A stretch of DNA of 64,000 nucleotides from Chrysogorgia sp. JL179-B06 (GCA_035772405.1 JAYKKM010000155.1:62001-126000); one strand, 5' to 3'. Positions 44,468-58,181 are shown, counted from the stretch's first letter. Notes: generated by a model from the sequence alone, not told the origin. Made by a program: numbers and translations.

Positions 44468-45943
44468 AAGCCATTGTCTTCGGGTTCTTTTATACTTATT
44501 AAATTCATGCGATGGATATTTATCATTTATCATTTTATTTATACATTTATCATGTATTTACATAAGACTAGACTTGCCCCAAGTCGACCTCGTGAGAGAA
44601 GCGAAGCTGTAGCGCTGTCACAGTGAAATCTGCATCCCCGGAAGTTGAACACAACACGAGTATTGACCAAACGGGGTTCACAATTACAGTTTTTCTTGCT
44701 TTTTATGCTTTTTTTTGGTAGATTACTTCTTAATATTAGTCATAAACTAAAATTTAACGTTCTTTAGATATTATATATATACATTATTATATAAAGATTC
44801 TCAATTAAACAGATCATAAACCTTACCGCATAGACTTTTTGCGATTTCCGTGGAGAGAACATACTGATATACATACTGAGAGGTGTAGGTTTTCAAGATG
44901 GTGGCTTGTAACAATCCTAACCCTTACACTAGCACTAACCCTAACAAATTTTGTGAACCTCAAACACCTGTTTTTTCTTATACGTCATTTTATGACGTTT
45001 TGTGACGTAGCATTTTATGCGGTCTCGTGCGTTTGAGGGTTAGGGCCCTAGCTTTTCTTTCATCGCCAATGTCCTTTAAGTGAAACGTTTCTGTAAAAAG
45101 CGAGACTAATCCAACTTTTATAGAATTTTATTATAAAATATAATTTTAGTTTCTTTATAGCTGTGAAGTCTGGTATAACAAAGGCGGCACTGAGTGATCA
45201 AGATTATTTTCCCGCTGTTTTTTCCCGTATGATGAAGTGGGTTAAAACCTGAGAAAGAAGGTGCATGAGAAGAATAAGAAACATGGTATACTAGAGAAAG
45301 TTCGCCCAGGTATGGCTGTTGCGGAATAGCCTCGATGGCAAACACGCGCATAACGAAGTAACGGAATAGCGTTGATGGCAATCATGCGCTCTAGATGAAG
45401 TGGACCGATAACTCCAAGTTTAGGTCATGGGGGAGCCGCGCGGGATTATTTAACTTTCAAAAGGACTAGGGGAGTTTCGAGGAACGGGAAATTCAGTCAA
45501 AAGTTTGTTTTTGAGCGAAAATTGCCAAGAAAAAGTACCTTTTTCACCCAAAGGCTTCAATTTGAAAGATTGAAAGCTGGATTTCTGGATGGTTCTGAGT
45601 ATTTTACGTCCACAATCCTTTACCAGCAGACAATTTAATAAAATGTAAGAAAAAACATACTCCGAAAAAAGACTCAAGATATGAGCTGCTAAAAACAAGA
45701 CACACTTTTACAGGTGATATTTCGATTCTATTTCAGTCAAACCTAACTAATTACAAGTGTGCGCTAGATTATATATACAATTGAGAAGGAAGATGACGTA
45801 ACTAATTGTGAAGAAACGGAAATATTACAAGCGTTGTTGCAGTCTATATATGCTATGGAAAAAATTACGAGTTCTTTGGACGCTTTCAAGCCATTATTAA
45901 GTTCTGGTTTTCTAAACTTTATATGGAGGGCTTCAAGAAAAAG
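44468..45943. other. Non-coding stretch
   Basis: AT-rich with a few CCCTAAC-like words at 44918-44945 and GGGTTAGGG at 45036, too few and irregular to be telomeric repeat. No supported gene. Confidence 0.5.
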
Positions 45944-46168
45944 TTAAAGATTAGAGTTGTTGTGTTTGAGAGAATGAATTATTTTGGTGTTTGTTTGTAG
46001 GAAGTGTTGGTGTGAAAACGGAGTGTCAGAGTCATAATTGTGACAGTCGTTAAGATTGTCGTAGAGATTGTTCAGGTGAAGAAGGAAGTCGAGGTTTTCA
46101 CAGTCGGTCAAGTGTTTATAAATGGCGCTCCTGAACGGATCCAAATGTTCAGAAAGTCGTGTTTGCAA
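45944..46168 (-). pseudogene. Penelope-like GIY-YIG nuclease tail, cut by the satellite
   Basis: The minus strand gives QTRLSEHLDPFRSAIYKHL followed by TDCENLDFL. The R-x-x-EH ... SAIYKH pattern matches the second half of the GIY-YIG endonuclease that ends Penelope-like polyproteins. The first half (the GIY..YIG strands) should lie above 46168, but there the 127-bp satellite begins. The tail runs to a stop at 45944. Judged by pattern only. Confidence 0.5.
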
Positions 46169-46436
46169 GTTCCTTTCACCAAGGAAGTTGAAAGTGGTTG
46201 GAGGGAAATCAGATTTTGTTATTGTCGACTAGCGGCTATTGGAATTTCTGGAAAATTAGGACGAAAGTTTGGAATATTCCATGATGAATAACGTTTGAAT
46301 TTTACCAAAGAAGTTGAAATGGGTTGGTGGGAAATCAGATTTTTGTTATTGTTGACTAGTGGCAATTGGAATTTCTGGAAAATTAGAGACGAAAGTTTGG
46401 GACATTCCATGATGAATAACGTTTGAATTTTACCAA

Positions 46437-47200
46437 GGAAGTTGAAATGGGTTGGAGGGAAATCAGATTTTGTTATTGTCGACTAGAGGCTATTGGAATT
46501 TCTGGAAAATTAGAGACGAAAGTTTGGGATATTCCATAATGAATAACATCTGAATTTTACCAAGGAAGTTGAAAGGGGTTGGTGGGAAATCAGATTTTGT
46601 TATTGTTGACTAATGGCAATTGGAATTTCTGGAAAATTAGTGACGAAAGTTTGGGAAATTCCATGATGAATAACGTTTGAATTTTACCAAGGAAGTTGAA
46701 ATGGGTTGGTGGGAAATCAGATTTTGTTATTGTTGACTCGTGGCAATTGGAATTTCTGGAAAATCAGAGACGAAAGTTTGGGATATTCCATGATGAATAA
46801 CGTTTGAATTTTACCAAGGAAGTTGAAAGGGGTTGGAGGGAAATCAGATTTTGTTATTGTCGACTAGAGGCTATTGGAATTTCTGGAAAATTAGAGACGA
46901 AAGTTTGGAATATTCCATGATGAATAACGTTTGAATTTTACCAAGGAAGTTGAAATGGGTTGGTGGGAAATCAGATTTTGTTATTGTTGACTGGTGGCAA
47001 TTGGAATTTCTGGAAAATTAGAGACGAAAGTTTGGTGGGATATTCCATGATGAATAACGTTTGAATTTTACCAAGGAAGTTGAAATGGGTTGGTGGGAAA
47101 TCAGATATTCATATTGTCGACCTCGCGGCAATTGGAATCTTTTGAAAATTAGAGGCAGATGTTTGGGATGTTCCATGATGAATAACGTTTGAATTTTACC
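46437..47200. repeat. Six-unit higher-order repeat, first copy
   Basis: Order: A ending CCATAATGAATAACATC, B ending GGGAAATTCC, B with GGAAAATCAGAG, A ending GGAATATTCC, B ending GGTGGGATATTCC, then C. The same order recurs at about 49380-50130 and 53000-53830. Confidence 0.8.
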
Positions 47201-50200
47201 AAGGAAGTTGAAAGGGGTTGGAGGGAAATCAGATTTTGTTATTGTCGACTAGAGGCTATTGGAATTTCTGGAAAATTAGAGACGAAAGTTTGGAATATTC
47301 CATGATGAATAACTTTTGAATTTTACCAAGGAAGTTGAAATGGGTTGGTGGGAAATCAGATTTTCATATTGTCGACTCGCGGCAATTGGAATATTTTGAA
47401 AATTAGAGGCAGAAGTTTGGGATGTTCCATGATGAATAACGTTTGAATTTTACCAAGGAAGTTGAAAGGGGTTGGAGGGAAATCAGATTTTGTTATTGTC
47501 AACTAGAGGCTATTGGAATTTCTGGAAAATTAGAGACGAAAGTTTGGAATATTCCATGATGAATAACTTTTGAATTTTACCAAGGAAGTTGAAATGGGTT
47601 GGTGGGAAATCAGATTTTGTTATTCTTGACTAATGGCAATTGGAATTTCTGGAAAATTAGAGACGAAAGTTTGGGAAATTCCATGATGAATAACGTTTGA
47701 ATTTTACCAAGGAAGTTGAAATGGGTTGGTGGGAAATCAGATTTTGTTATTGTTGACTGGTGGCAATTGGAATTTCTGGAAAATCAGAGACGAAAGTTTG
47801 GGATATTCCACGATGAATAACGTTTGAATTTTACCAAGGAAGTTGAAAGGGGTTGGAGGAAATCAGATTTTGTTATTGTCGACTAGAGGCTATTGGAATT
47901 TCTGGAAAATTAGAGACGAAAGTTTGGAATATTCCATGATGAATAACGTTTGAATTTTACCAAGGAAGTTGAAATGGGTTGGTGGGAAATCAGATTTTGT
48001 TATTGTTGACTGGTGGCAATTGGAATTTCTGGGAAAATTAGAGACGAAAGTTTGGTGGGATATTCCATGATGAATAACGTTTGAATTTTACCAAGGAAGT
48101 TCAAATGGGTTGGTGGGAAATCAGATTTTCATATTGTCGACTCGCGGCAATTGGAATCTTTTGAAAATTAGAGGCAGAAGTTTGGGATGTTCCATGATGG
48201 ATAACGTTTGAATTTTACCAAGGAAGTTGAAAGGGGTTGGAGAGATATCAGATTTTGTTATTGTCGACTAGCGGCTATTGAAATTTCTGGAAAATTAGAG
48301 ACGAAAGTTTGGAATATTCCATGATGAATAACGTTTGAATTTTACCAAGGAAGTTGAAATGGGTTGGTGGGAACTCAGATTTTGTTATTGTTGACTGGTG
48401 GCAATTGGAATTTCTGGAAAATCAGAGACGAAAGTTTGGGATATTCCATGATGAATAACGTTTGAATTTTACCAAGGAAGTCGGAAGGGGTTGGAGGGAA
48501 ATCAGATTTTGTTATTGTCGACTAGAGGCTATTGGAATTTCTGGAAAATTAGAGACGAAAGTTTGGAATATTCCATGATGAATAACGTTTGAATTTTACC
48601 AAGGAAGTTGAAATGGGTTGGTGGGAAATCAAATTTTGTTATTGTTGACTGGTGGCAATTGGAATTTCTGGAAAATTAGAGACGAAAGTTTGGTGGGATA
48701 TTCCATGATGAATAACGTTTGAATTTTACCAAGGAAGTTGAAATGGGTTGGTGGGAAATCAGATTTTCATATTGTCGACTCGCGGCAATTGGAATCTTTT
48801 GAAAATTAGAGGCAGAAGTTTGGGATGTTCCATGATGAATAACGTTTGAATTTTACCAAGGAAGTTGAAAGGGGTTGGAGGTAAATCAGATTTTGTTATT
48901 GTTGACTGGTGGCAATTGGAATTTCTGGAAAATTAGAGACGAAAGTTTTGTGGGATATTCCATGATGAATAACGTTTAAATTTTACCAAGGAAGTTCAAA
49001 TGGGTTGGTGGGAAATCAGATTTTCATATTGTCGACTCGCGGCAATTGGAATCTTTTGAAAATTAGAGGCAGAAGTTTGGGATGTTCCATGATGGATAAC
49101 GTTTGAATTTTACCAAGGAAGTTGAAAGGGGTTGGAGGGAAATCAGATTTTGTTATTGTCGACTAGCGGCTATTGGAATTTCTGGAAAATTAGAGACGAA
49201 AGTTTGGAATATTCCATGATGAATAACGTTTGAATTTTACCAAAGAAGTTGAAATGGGTTGGTGGGAAATCAGATTTTGTTATTGTTGACTAGAGGCAAT
49301 TGGAATTTCTGGAAAATTAGAGACGAAAGTTTGGGATATTCCATGATGAATAACGTTTGAATTTTACCAAGGAAGTTGAAATGGGTTGGAGGGAAATCAG
49401 ATTTTGTTATTGTCGACTAGAGGCTATTGGAATTTCTGGAAAATTAGAGACGAAAGTTTGGGATATTCCATAATGAATAACATCTGAATTTTACCAAGGA
49501 AGTTGAAAGGGGTTGGTGGGAAATCAGATTTTGTTATTGTTGACTAATGGCAATTGGAATTTCTGGAAAATTAGAGACGAAAGTTTGGGAAATTCCATGA
49601 TGAATAACGTTTGAATTTTACCAAGGAAGTTGAAATGGGTTGGTGGGAACTCAGATTTTGTTATTGTTGACTGGTGGCAATTGGAATTTCTGGAAAATCA
49701 GAGACGAAAGTTTGGGATATTCCATGATGAATAACGTTTGAATTTTACCAAGGAAGTTGGAAGGGGTTGGAGGGAAATCAGATTTTGTTATTGTCGACTA
49801 GAGGCTATTGGAATTTCTGGAAAATTAGAGACGAAAGTTTGGAATATTCCATGATGAATAACGTTTTGAATTTTACCAAGGAAGTTGAAATGGGTTGGTG
49901 GGAAATCAAATTTTGTTATTGTTGACTGGTGGCAATTGGAATTTCTGGAAAATTAGAGACGAAAGTTTGGTGGGATATTCCATGATGAATAACGTTTGAA
50001 TTTTACCAAGGAAGTTGAAATGGGTTGGTGGGAAATCAGATTTTCATATTGTCGACTCGCGGCAATTGGAATCTTTTGAAAATTAGAGGCAGAAGTTTGG
50101 GATGTTCCATGATGAATAACGTTTGAATTTTACCAAGGAAGTTGAAAGGGGTTGGAGGGAAATCAGATTTTGTTATTGTCGACTAGCGGCTATTGGAATT

Positions 50201-51949
50201 TCTGGAAAATTAGAGACGAAAGTTTGGAATATTCCATGATGAATAACGTTTGAATTTTACCAAAGAAGTTGAAATGGGTTGGTGGGAAATCAGATTTTGT
50301 TATTGTTGACTAGTGGCAATTGGAATTTCTGGAAAATTAGAGACGAAAGTTTGGAATATTCCATGATGAATAACGTTTGAATTTTACCAAGGAAGTTGAA
50401 ATGGGTTGGTGGGAAATCAGATTTTGTTATTGTTGACTGGTGGCAATTGGAATTTCTGGAAAAATAGAGACGAAAGTTTGGTGGGATATTCCATTATGAA
50501 TAACGTTTGAATTTTCCAAGGAAGTTGAAAGGGGTTGGAGGGAAATCAGATTTTGTTATTGTCGACTAGAGGCTATTGGAATTTCTGGAAATTAGAGACG
50601 AAAGTTTGGAATATTCCATGATGAATAACGTTTGAAATTTACCAAGGAAGTTGAAATGGGTTTGGTGGGAAATCAGATTTTCTTATTGTCGACTAGACGC
50701 AATTGGAATTTCTGGAAAATTAGAGACGGAAATTAGGGATATTCCATGATGAATAACGTTTGAATTTTACCAAAGAAGTTGAAAGGGGTTGGGGGGAAAT
50801 CAGATTTTGTTATTGTCGACCAGAGGCAATTGGAATTTCTGGAAAATTAGAGACGGAAATTTGGGATATTCCATGATGAATAACGTTTGAATTTTACCAA
50901 GGAAGTTGAAATTGGTTGGTGGGATATCAGACTTTGTTATTGTTTGTTATTGTTATTGGAATTTCTGGAAAATTAGAGTGAACGTTTGGAATTTTCCATG
51001 ATGAATAACGTTTGAATTTTACCAAGGAAGTTGAAATGTGTTGGTGGAAAATCAGATTTTTCTTATTGTCGACCAGAGGCAATTGGAATTTCTGGAAAAT
51101 TAGAGACGGAAATTTGGGATATTCCATGATGAATAACGTTTGAATTTTACCAAGGAAGTTGAAATTGGTTGGTGGGATATCAGACTTTGTTATTGTTGAC
51201 TAGTGGCAACTGGAATTTCTGGAAAATTAGAGACGAAAGTTTGGGATATTCCATGATGAATAATGTTTGAATTTTAACAAGGAAGTTGAATTGGGTTGGT
51301 GTGAAATCAAATTTTGTTATTGTTGACTTGTGGCAATTGTAATTTCTGGAAAATTAGAGACGAAAGTTTGGAATATTCCATGATGAATAACGTTTGAATT
51401 TTACCAAGGAAGTTGAAATGGGTTGGTGGGAAATCAGATTTTGTTATTGTCGACTAGTGGCAATTGGAATTTCTGGAGAATTGGAGTCGAAAGTTTGGGA
51501 TATTCCATGTTGAATAACGTTTGAATTTTACCAAGGAAGTTGAAAATGGTGGACGGAAATCAGATTTTGTTATTGTCGACTAGAGGCTATTGGAATTTCT
51601 GGAAAATCAGAGACGAAGGTTTAGAATATTCCATGATGAATAACGTTTGAATTTTACCAAGGAAGTTGAAAGGGGTTGGACGGAAATCAGATTTTGTTAT
51701 TGTCGACTAGAGGTTATTGGAATTTCTTGAAAATTAGAGACGAAAGTTTGGAATATTCCATGATGAATAACGTTTGCATTTTACCAAGGAAGTTGAAATG
51801 GGTTGGTGGGAAATCAGATTTTGTTATTGTTGACTAGTGGCAATTGGAATTTCTGGAAAATTAGAGACGAAAGTTTGGGATATTCCATGATGAATAACGT
51901 TTGAATTTTACCAAGGAAGTTGAAATGGGTTCGTGGGAAATCAGATTTT

Positions 51950-52215
51950 GTTATTGTCGACTAGAGGCAATTGGAATTTCTGGAAAATAAGAGACGGAAA
52001 TTTGGGATATTCCATGACGAATAACGTTTGAATTTTAGCAAGGAAGTTGAAAGGGGTTGGAGGGAAATCAGATTTTGTTATTGTCGGCTAGGTCGAGGCT
52101 ATTGGAATTTCTTTTTACCAAGGAAGTTGAAAGGGTTTGGAGGGAAATCAGATTTTGTTATTGTTGACTAGTGGCAATTGGAATTATTGGAAAATTAGAG
52201 ACGAACGTTTGGGAT
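51950..52215. repeat. Internal block duplicated at the array's end
   Basis: It carries rare markers (CCATGACGAATAACG, TTTTAGCAAGG, CTAGGTCGAGGCTATTGG, TTTCTTTTTACCAAGG, GAATTATTGGAAAA) that all recur in the same order at 53888-54152, the very end of the array. Confidence 0.85.
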
Positions 52216-54155
52216 ATTCCATGATGAATAACGTCTGAATTTTACCAAGCAAGTTGAAAGGGGTTGGAGGGAAATCAGATTTTGTTATTGTCGACTAGAG
52301 GCTATTGGAATTTCTGGAAAATTAGAGACGAAAGTTTGGAATATTCCAGGATGAATAACGTTTGAATTTTACCAAGGACGTTGAATTGGGTTGGTGGGAA
52401 ATCAGATTTTGTTATGTGGCAATTGGAATTGGAATTTCTGGAAAATTAGAGACGAAAGTTTGGGATATTCCATGATGAATAACGTTTGAATTTTACCAAG
52501 GAAGTTGAAAGGGGTTGGACGGAAATCAGATTTTGTTATTGTAGACTAGAGGTTATTGGAATTTCTTGAAAATTAGAGACGAAAGTTTGGAATATTCCAT
52601 GATGAATAACGTTTGAATTTTACCAAGGAAGTTGAAATGGGTGGGTGGGAAATCAGATTTTGTTATTGTCGACTTGAGGCTATTGGAATTTCAGGAAAAT
52701 TAGAGACGAAAGTTTGGGATATTCCATGATGAATAACGTTTGAATTTTACCAAGGAAGTTGAAATGGGTTGGAGGGAAATCAGATTTTGTTATTGTCGAC
52801 TAACGGCTATTGGAATTTCTGGAAAAATAGAGACGAAAGTTTGGAATATTCCATGATGAATAACGTTTGAATTTTACCAAAGAAGTTGAAATGGGTTGGT
52901 GGGAAATCAGATTTTGTTATTGTTGACTAGTGGCAATTGGAATTTCTGGAAAATTAGAGACGAAAGTTTGGGATATTCCATGATGAATAACGTTTGAATT
53001 TTACCAAGGAAGTTGAAATGGGTTGGAGGGAAATCAGATTTTGTTATTGTCGAGTAGAGGCTATTGGAATTTCTGGTAAATTAGAGACGAAAGTTTGGGA
53101 TATTCCATAATGAATAACGTCTGAATTTTACCAAGTAATTTGAAAGGGGTTGGTGGGAAATCAGATTTTGTTATTGTTGACTAATGGCAATTGGAATTTC
53201 TGGAAAATTAGAGACGAAAGTTTGGGAAATTTCATGATGAATAACGTTTGAATTTTACCAAGGAAGTTGAAATGGGTTGGTGGGATATCAGATTTTGTTA
53301 TTGTTGACTGGTGGCAATCGGAATTTCTGGAAAATCAGAGACGAAAGTTTGGGATATTCCATGATGAATAACGTTTGAATTTTACCAAGGAAGTTGAAAG
53401 GGGTTGGAGGGAAATCAGATTTTGTTATTGTCGACTAGAGGCTATCGGAATTTCTGGAAAATTAGAGCCGAAAGTTTGGAGGGAAATCAGATTTTGTTAT
53501 TGTCGACTAGAGGCTATTGGAATTTCTGGAAAATTAGAGACGAAAGTTTGGAATATTCCATGATGAATAACGTTTGAATTTTACCAAGGAAGTTGAAATG
53601 GGTTGGTGGGAAATCAGATTTTGTGATTGTTGACTGGTGGCAATTGGAATTTCTGGAAAATTAGAGACGAAAGTTTGGTGGGATATTCCATGATGAATAA
53701 CGTTTGAATTTTACCAAGGAAGTTGAAATGGGTTGGTGGGAAATCAGATTTTCATATTGTCGACTCGCGGCAATTGGAATCTTTTGAAAATTAGAGGCAG
53801 AAGTTTGGGATGTTCCATGATGAATAACGTTTGAATTTTACCAAGGAAGTTGAAAGGGGTTGGAGGGAAATCAGATTTTGTTATTGTCGACTAGAGGCAA
53901 TTGGAATTTCTGGAAAAAAAGAGACGGAAATTTGGGATATTCCATGACGAATAACGTTTGAATTTTAGCAAGGAAGTTGAAAGGGGTTGAAGAGAAATCA
54001 GATTTTGTTATTGTCGACTAGGTCGAGGCTATTGGAATTTCTTTTTACCAAGGAAGTTGAAAGGGTTTGGAGGGAAATCAGATTTTGTTATTGTTGACTA
54101 GTGGCAATTGGAATTATTGGAAAATTAGAGACGAACGTTTGAGATATTCCATGAA

Positions 54156-57036
54156 CCATCACAACGTAGCTGACAACCGGTGAGACAATTAGAACAACTT
54201 CACCGGGACACGCTCGGTAACAGCCAGCATGAGGATATGGCCATTCAGCCCGGTGAGACGCGCCCTTTAACCATCACAACGTAGCCGATAACCGGTGAGA
54301 CTATCAGAGCATCACCGGGACACGCTCCTCGGTAACAGACAGGATGAGGATATGGCCATTCAGCCCGGTGAGACACGCCCTTTAACCATCACAACGTAGC
54401 TGACAACCGGTGAGACAATTAGAACATCTTCACCGGGACACGCTCGGTAACAGCCAGCATAAGGATATGGCCATTCAGCCCGGTGAGACACGCCCTTTAA
54501 CCATCACAACGTAGCCGATAACCGGTGAGACTATCAGAGCATCACCGGGACACGCTCCTCGGTAACAGACAGGATGAGGATATGGCCATTCAGCCCGGTG
54601 AGACACGCCCTTTAACCATCACAACGTAGCTGACAACCGGTGAGACAATTAGAACATCTTCACCGGGACACGCTCGGTAACAGCCAGCATAAGGATATGG
54701 CCATTCAGCCCGGTGAGACACGTCCTTTAACCATCACAACGTAGCCGATAACCGGTGAGACTATCAGAGCATCACCGGGACACGCTCCTCGCTAACAGCC
54801 AGCATGAGGATATGGCCATTCAGCCCGGTGAGACACGCCCTTTAACCATCACAACGTAGCCGATAACCGGTGAGACTATCAGAGCATCACCGGGACACGC
54901 TCCTCGGTAACAGCCAGGATGAGGATATGGCCATTCAGACCGGTGAGACACGCCCTTTAACCATCACAACGTAGCTGACAACCGGTGAGACAATTAGAAC
55001 AACTTCACCGGGACACGCTCGGTAACAGCCAGCATGAGGATATGGCCATTCAGCCCGGTGAGACGCGCCCTTTAACCATCACAACGTAGCCGATAACCGG
55101 TGAGACTATCAGAGCATCACCGGGACACGCTCCTCGGTAACAGACAGGATGAGGATATGGCCATTCAGCCCGGTGAGACACGCCCTTTAACCATCACAAC
55201 ATAGCCGATAACCGGTGAGACTATCAGAGCATCACCGGGACACGCTCCTCGGTAACAGACAGGATGAGGATATGGCCATTCAGCCCGGTGAGACACGCCC
55301 TTTAACCATCACAACATAGCCGATAACCGGTGAGACTATCAGAGCATCACCGGGACACGCTCGGTAACAGCCAGCATGAGGATATGGCCATTCAGCCCGG
55401 TGAGACACGCCCTTTAACCATCACAACGTAGCCGATAACCGGTGAGACTATCAGAGCATCACCGGGACACGCTCCTCGGTAACAGACAGGATGAGGATAT
55501 GGCCATTCAGACCGGTGAGACACGCCCTTTAACCATTACAACGTAGCCGATAACCGGTGAGACTATCAGAGCATCACCGGGACACGCTCCTCGGTAACAG
55601 CCAGGATGAGGATATGGCCATTCAGACCGGTGAGACACGCCCTTTAACCATCACAACGTAGCTGACAACCGGTGAGACAATTAGAACATCTTCACCGGGA
55701 CACGCTCGGTAACAGCCAGCATGAGGATATGGCCATTCAGACCGGTGAGACACGCCCTTTAACCATTACAACGTAGCCGATAACCGGTGAGACTATCAGA
55801 GCATCACCGGACACGCTCCTCGGTAACAGACAGGATGAGGATATGGCCATTCAGCCCGGTGAGACACGCCCTTTAACCATCACAACGTAGCTGACAACCG
55901 GTGAGACAATTAGAACATCTTCACCGGGACACGCTCGGTAACAGCCAGCATGAGGATATATATGGCCATTCAGCCCGGTGAGACACGCCCTTTAACCATC
56001 ACAACGTAGCCGATAACCGGTGAGACAATTAGAACATCTTCACCGGGACACGCTCGGTAACAGCCAGCATGAGGATATGGCCATTCAGCCCGGTGAGACA
56101 CGCCCTTTAACCATCACAACGTAGCCGATAACCGGTGAGACTATCAGAGCATCACCGGGACACGCTCCTCGCTAACAGCCAGCACGAGGATATGGCCATT
56201 CAGCCCGGTGAGACACGCCCTTTAACCATCACAACGTAGCCGATAACCGGTGAGACTATCAGAGCATCACCGGGACACGCTCCTCGGTAACAGCCAGGAT
56301 GAGGATATGGCCATTCAGACCGGTGAGACACGCCCTTTAACCATCACAACGTAGCTGACAACCGGTGAGACAATTAGAACATCTTCACCGGGACACGCTC
56401 GCTAACAGCCAGCATGAGGATATGGCCATTCAGCCCGGTGAGACACGCCCTTTAACCATCACAACGTAGCCGATAACCGGTGAGACTATCAGAGCATCAC
56501 CGGGACACGCTCCTCGGTAACAGACAGGATGAGGATATGGCCATTCAGCCCGGTGAGACACGCCCTTTAACCATCACAACGTAGCCGCTCCTCGGTAACA
56601 GACAGGATGAGGATATGGCCATTCAGACCGGTGAGACACGCCCTTTAACCATCACAACGTAGCTGATAACCGGTGAGACTATCAGAATACCATCACCGGG
56701 ACACGCTCGGTAACAGCCAGGATGAGGATATGGCCATTCAGACCAGTGAGACACGCCCTTTAACCATCACAACGTAGCTGATAACCGGTGAGACTATCAG
56801 AATAGCATAACCGGGACACGCTCGGTAACAGCCAGGATGAGGATATGGCCATTCAGCCCGGTGAGACACGCCCTTTAACCATCACAACGTAGCCGATAAC
56901 CGGTGAGACTATCAGAGCATCACCGGGACACGCTCCTCGGTGACAGACAGGATGAGGATATGGCCATTCAGACCGGTGAGACACGCCCTTTAACCATTAC
57001 AACGTAGCCGATAACCGGTGAGACTATCAGAGCATC
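54156..57036. repeat. 115-bp satellite, about 25 units
   Basis: Units start CCATCACAACGTAGC and end CACGCCCTTTAA, spaced exactly 115 bp in most cases. Two types alternate irregularly: type a (GCTGACAACCGG, AACATCTTCACCGGG, CGCTCGGTAAC) and type b (GCCGATAACCGG, AGCATCACCGGG, CGCTCCTCGGTAAC). A unit near 56576-56636 has an internal deletion. Each unit carries CCGGTGAGAC twice and its inverse TCACCGG once. It is unrelated to the 127-bp satellite. Non-coding. Confidence 0.97.
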
Positions 57037-57162
57037 AGTTTACCAGTTTTTGCTTTTTTTGAAACAAATTTTCTTTGCGCTGAAGTATACCACTCGAAAT
57101 TTGCATAATATAACCAAAAATTGCGCAATTTTCCAAGCAAATTGAGAAGCATCACTTCACAA

Positions 57163-57307
57163 GTGGCCAGCTAGGTTTTGCATTTTATATCATCCAAATA
57201 AATTTTATTTAATCTAAGTCAATTATGAAACCTAAGGTTTCATAATTGGCTTAGATTAAATAAAATATATTTGGATGATATAAAATGCAAAAACTAGCTG
57301 GCCACTG
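57163..57307. mobile_element. Fold-back element with almost no loop
   Basis: GTGGCCAGCTAG ... TATGAAACC then GGTTTCATA ... CTAGCTGGCCAC. Arms of about 70 bp meet at AACCTAAGGTT. A half copy of the inner part (GATTAAATAAAATTTATATG) lies near 57825. Confidence 0.85.
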
Positions 57308-57860
57308 TGTTCATCAGGGGTTCCAAACACGAGAAAATAAATGAAAACCGAGGGCGTAGCCCGAGGTTTTTATTGTTTTCGAGTGTTTGGAGTCCCCTGA
57401 TGAAACACGACAAACGAGTGTTTGAACTAGCTTCTCAAATGAGTAATCGATCTAAGTCGTGTTAAAAGAATAAAATGTGTTTATTTATTGCAAATGTTTG
57501 TGCTTTATCGATTTGAATATGTAGATTAAGAAATGTGATCCAGTTCACTAGCAAGTTTCCTACGGGTTTTCATTGGGTATCAAAACTCATGCATGTGATG
57601 TGGTATACGTTAATGGATTGGCTACGATAATTCATGAATTATTAATGAGTTTGAGAAGTGATGTTTCTCAATTTCTTTACGGTACTAGTGGACTTCTATG
57701 GAGGGGAAACTTGCATATAACCTGAGGTCTGTTGTATTAAGTTCGAATTATGTCGTTCGCAACATCGACTTTGAAAGGATATTTGTGAAATTTGCGCCCC
57801 AAAGTTAGGTTTGATAATTGAATTAGATTAAATAAAATTTATATGGATGATATAAAATAA

Positions 57861-58149
57861 CTGGAAGAAAGATAATTCATCTGGCTACAAAATACTTACA
57901 GTTTATCCGACCAAATAGCTTAGTTTTCTTAAAAAAAGCGAAATACCGAACATGTCCAAATAATAGCGGCCGCTATTTTGAAATTCTTTTCGTATGTATT
58001 ATAATCTGTCTTCTTCGAATGTTTTCTTGAAATAAACCACTGTAGAAGCTATCAAATATACTGGAAGAAAGATAATTCATCTGGCTACAAGATATGTACA
58101 GTTTATCCGACCAAATAGCTTAGTTTCCCTAAAAAAAGCGAAATACCGA
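57861..58149. repeat. Direct repeat of 89 bp, copies 200 bp apart
   Basis: CTGGAAGAAAGATAATTCAT begins at 57861 and again at 58061, both ending GCGAAATACCG. No gene is seen in 57310-58180. Confidence 0.9.
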
Positions 58150-58181
58150 GCAAGAATGTAAACCCGGGATGAAAAACGTCC

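Larger units (their letters stand above)
46173..54155. repeat. 127-bp satellite, about 63 units
   Basis: Tandem units with the core TGAATTTTACCAAGGAAGTT ... GGAATTTCTGG ... ATTCCATGATGAATAACG. Start-to-start spacing is 127-128 bp for most; units with GGTGGGATATTCC are 3 bp longer. Unit classes differ at the segment after TTATTGT: A (CGACTAGAGGCTATTGG), B (TGACTGGTGGCAATTGG) and C (TCATATTGTCGACTCGCGGC with GGAATCTTTTG). As 127 is not a multiple of three, no frame persists; all open frames here are chance. There is no gene in the array. Confidence 0.97.

Noticed and set aside
44918..45045. Interstitial telomere repeats
   Set aside because: Only a few irregular CCCTAAC/GTTAGGG words, not a tandem array.
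46219..53563. Open frames inside the 127-bp satellite
   Set aside because: The period is not a multiple of three, so frames change each unit; they are chance.
46173..57036. CRISPR-like regular repeats
   Set aside because: The whole unit is conserved, with no unique spacers between short repeats, and the context is eukaryotic. These are satellites.
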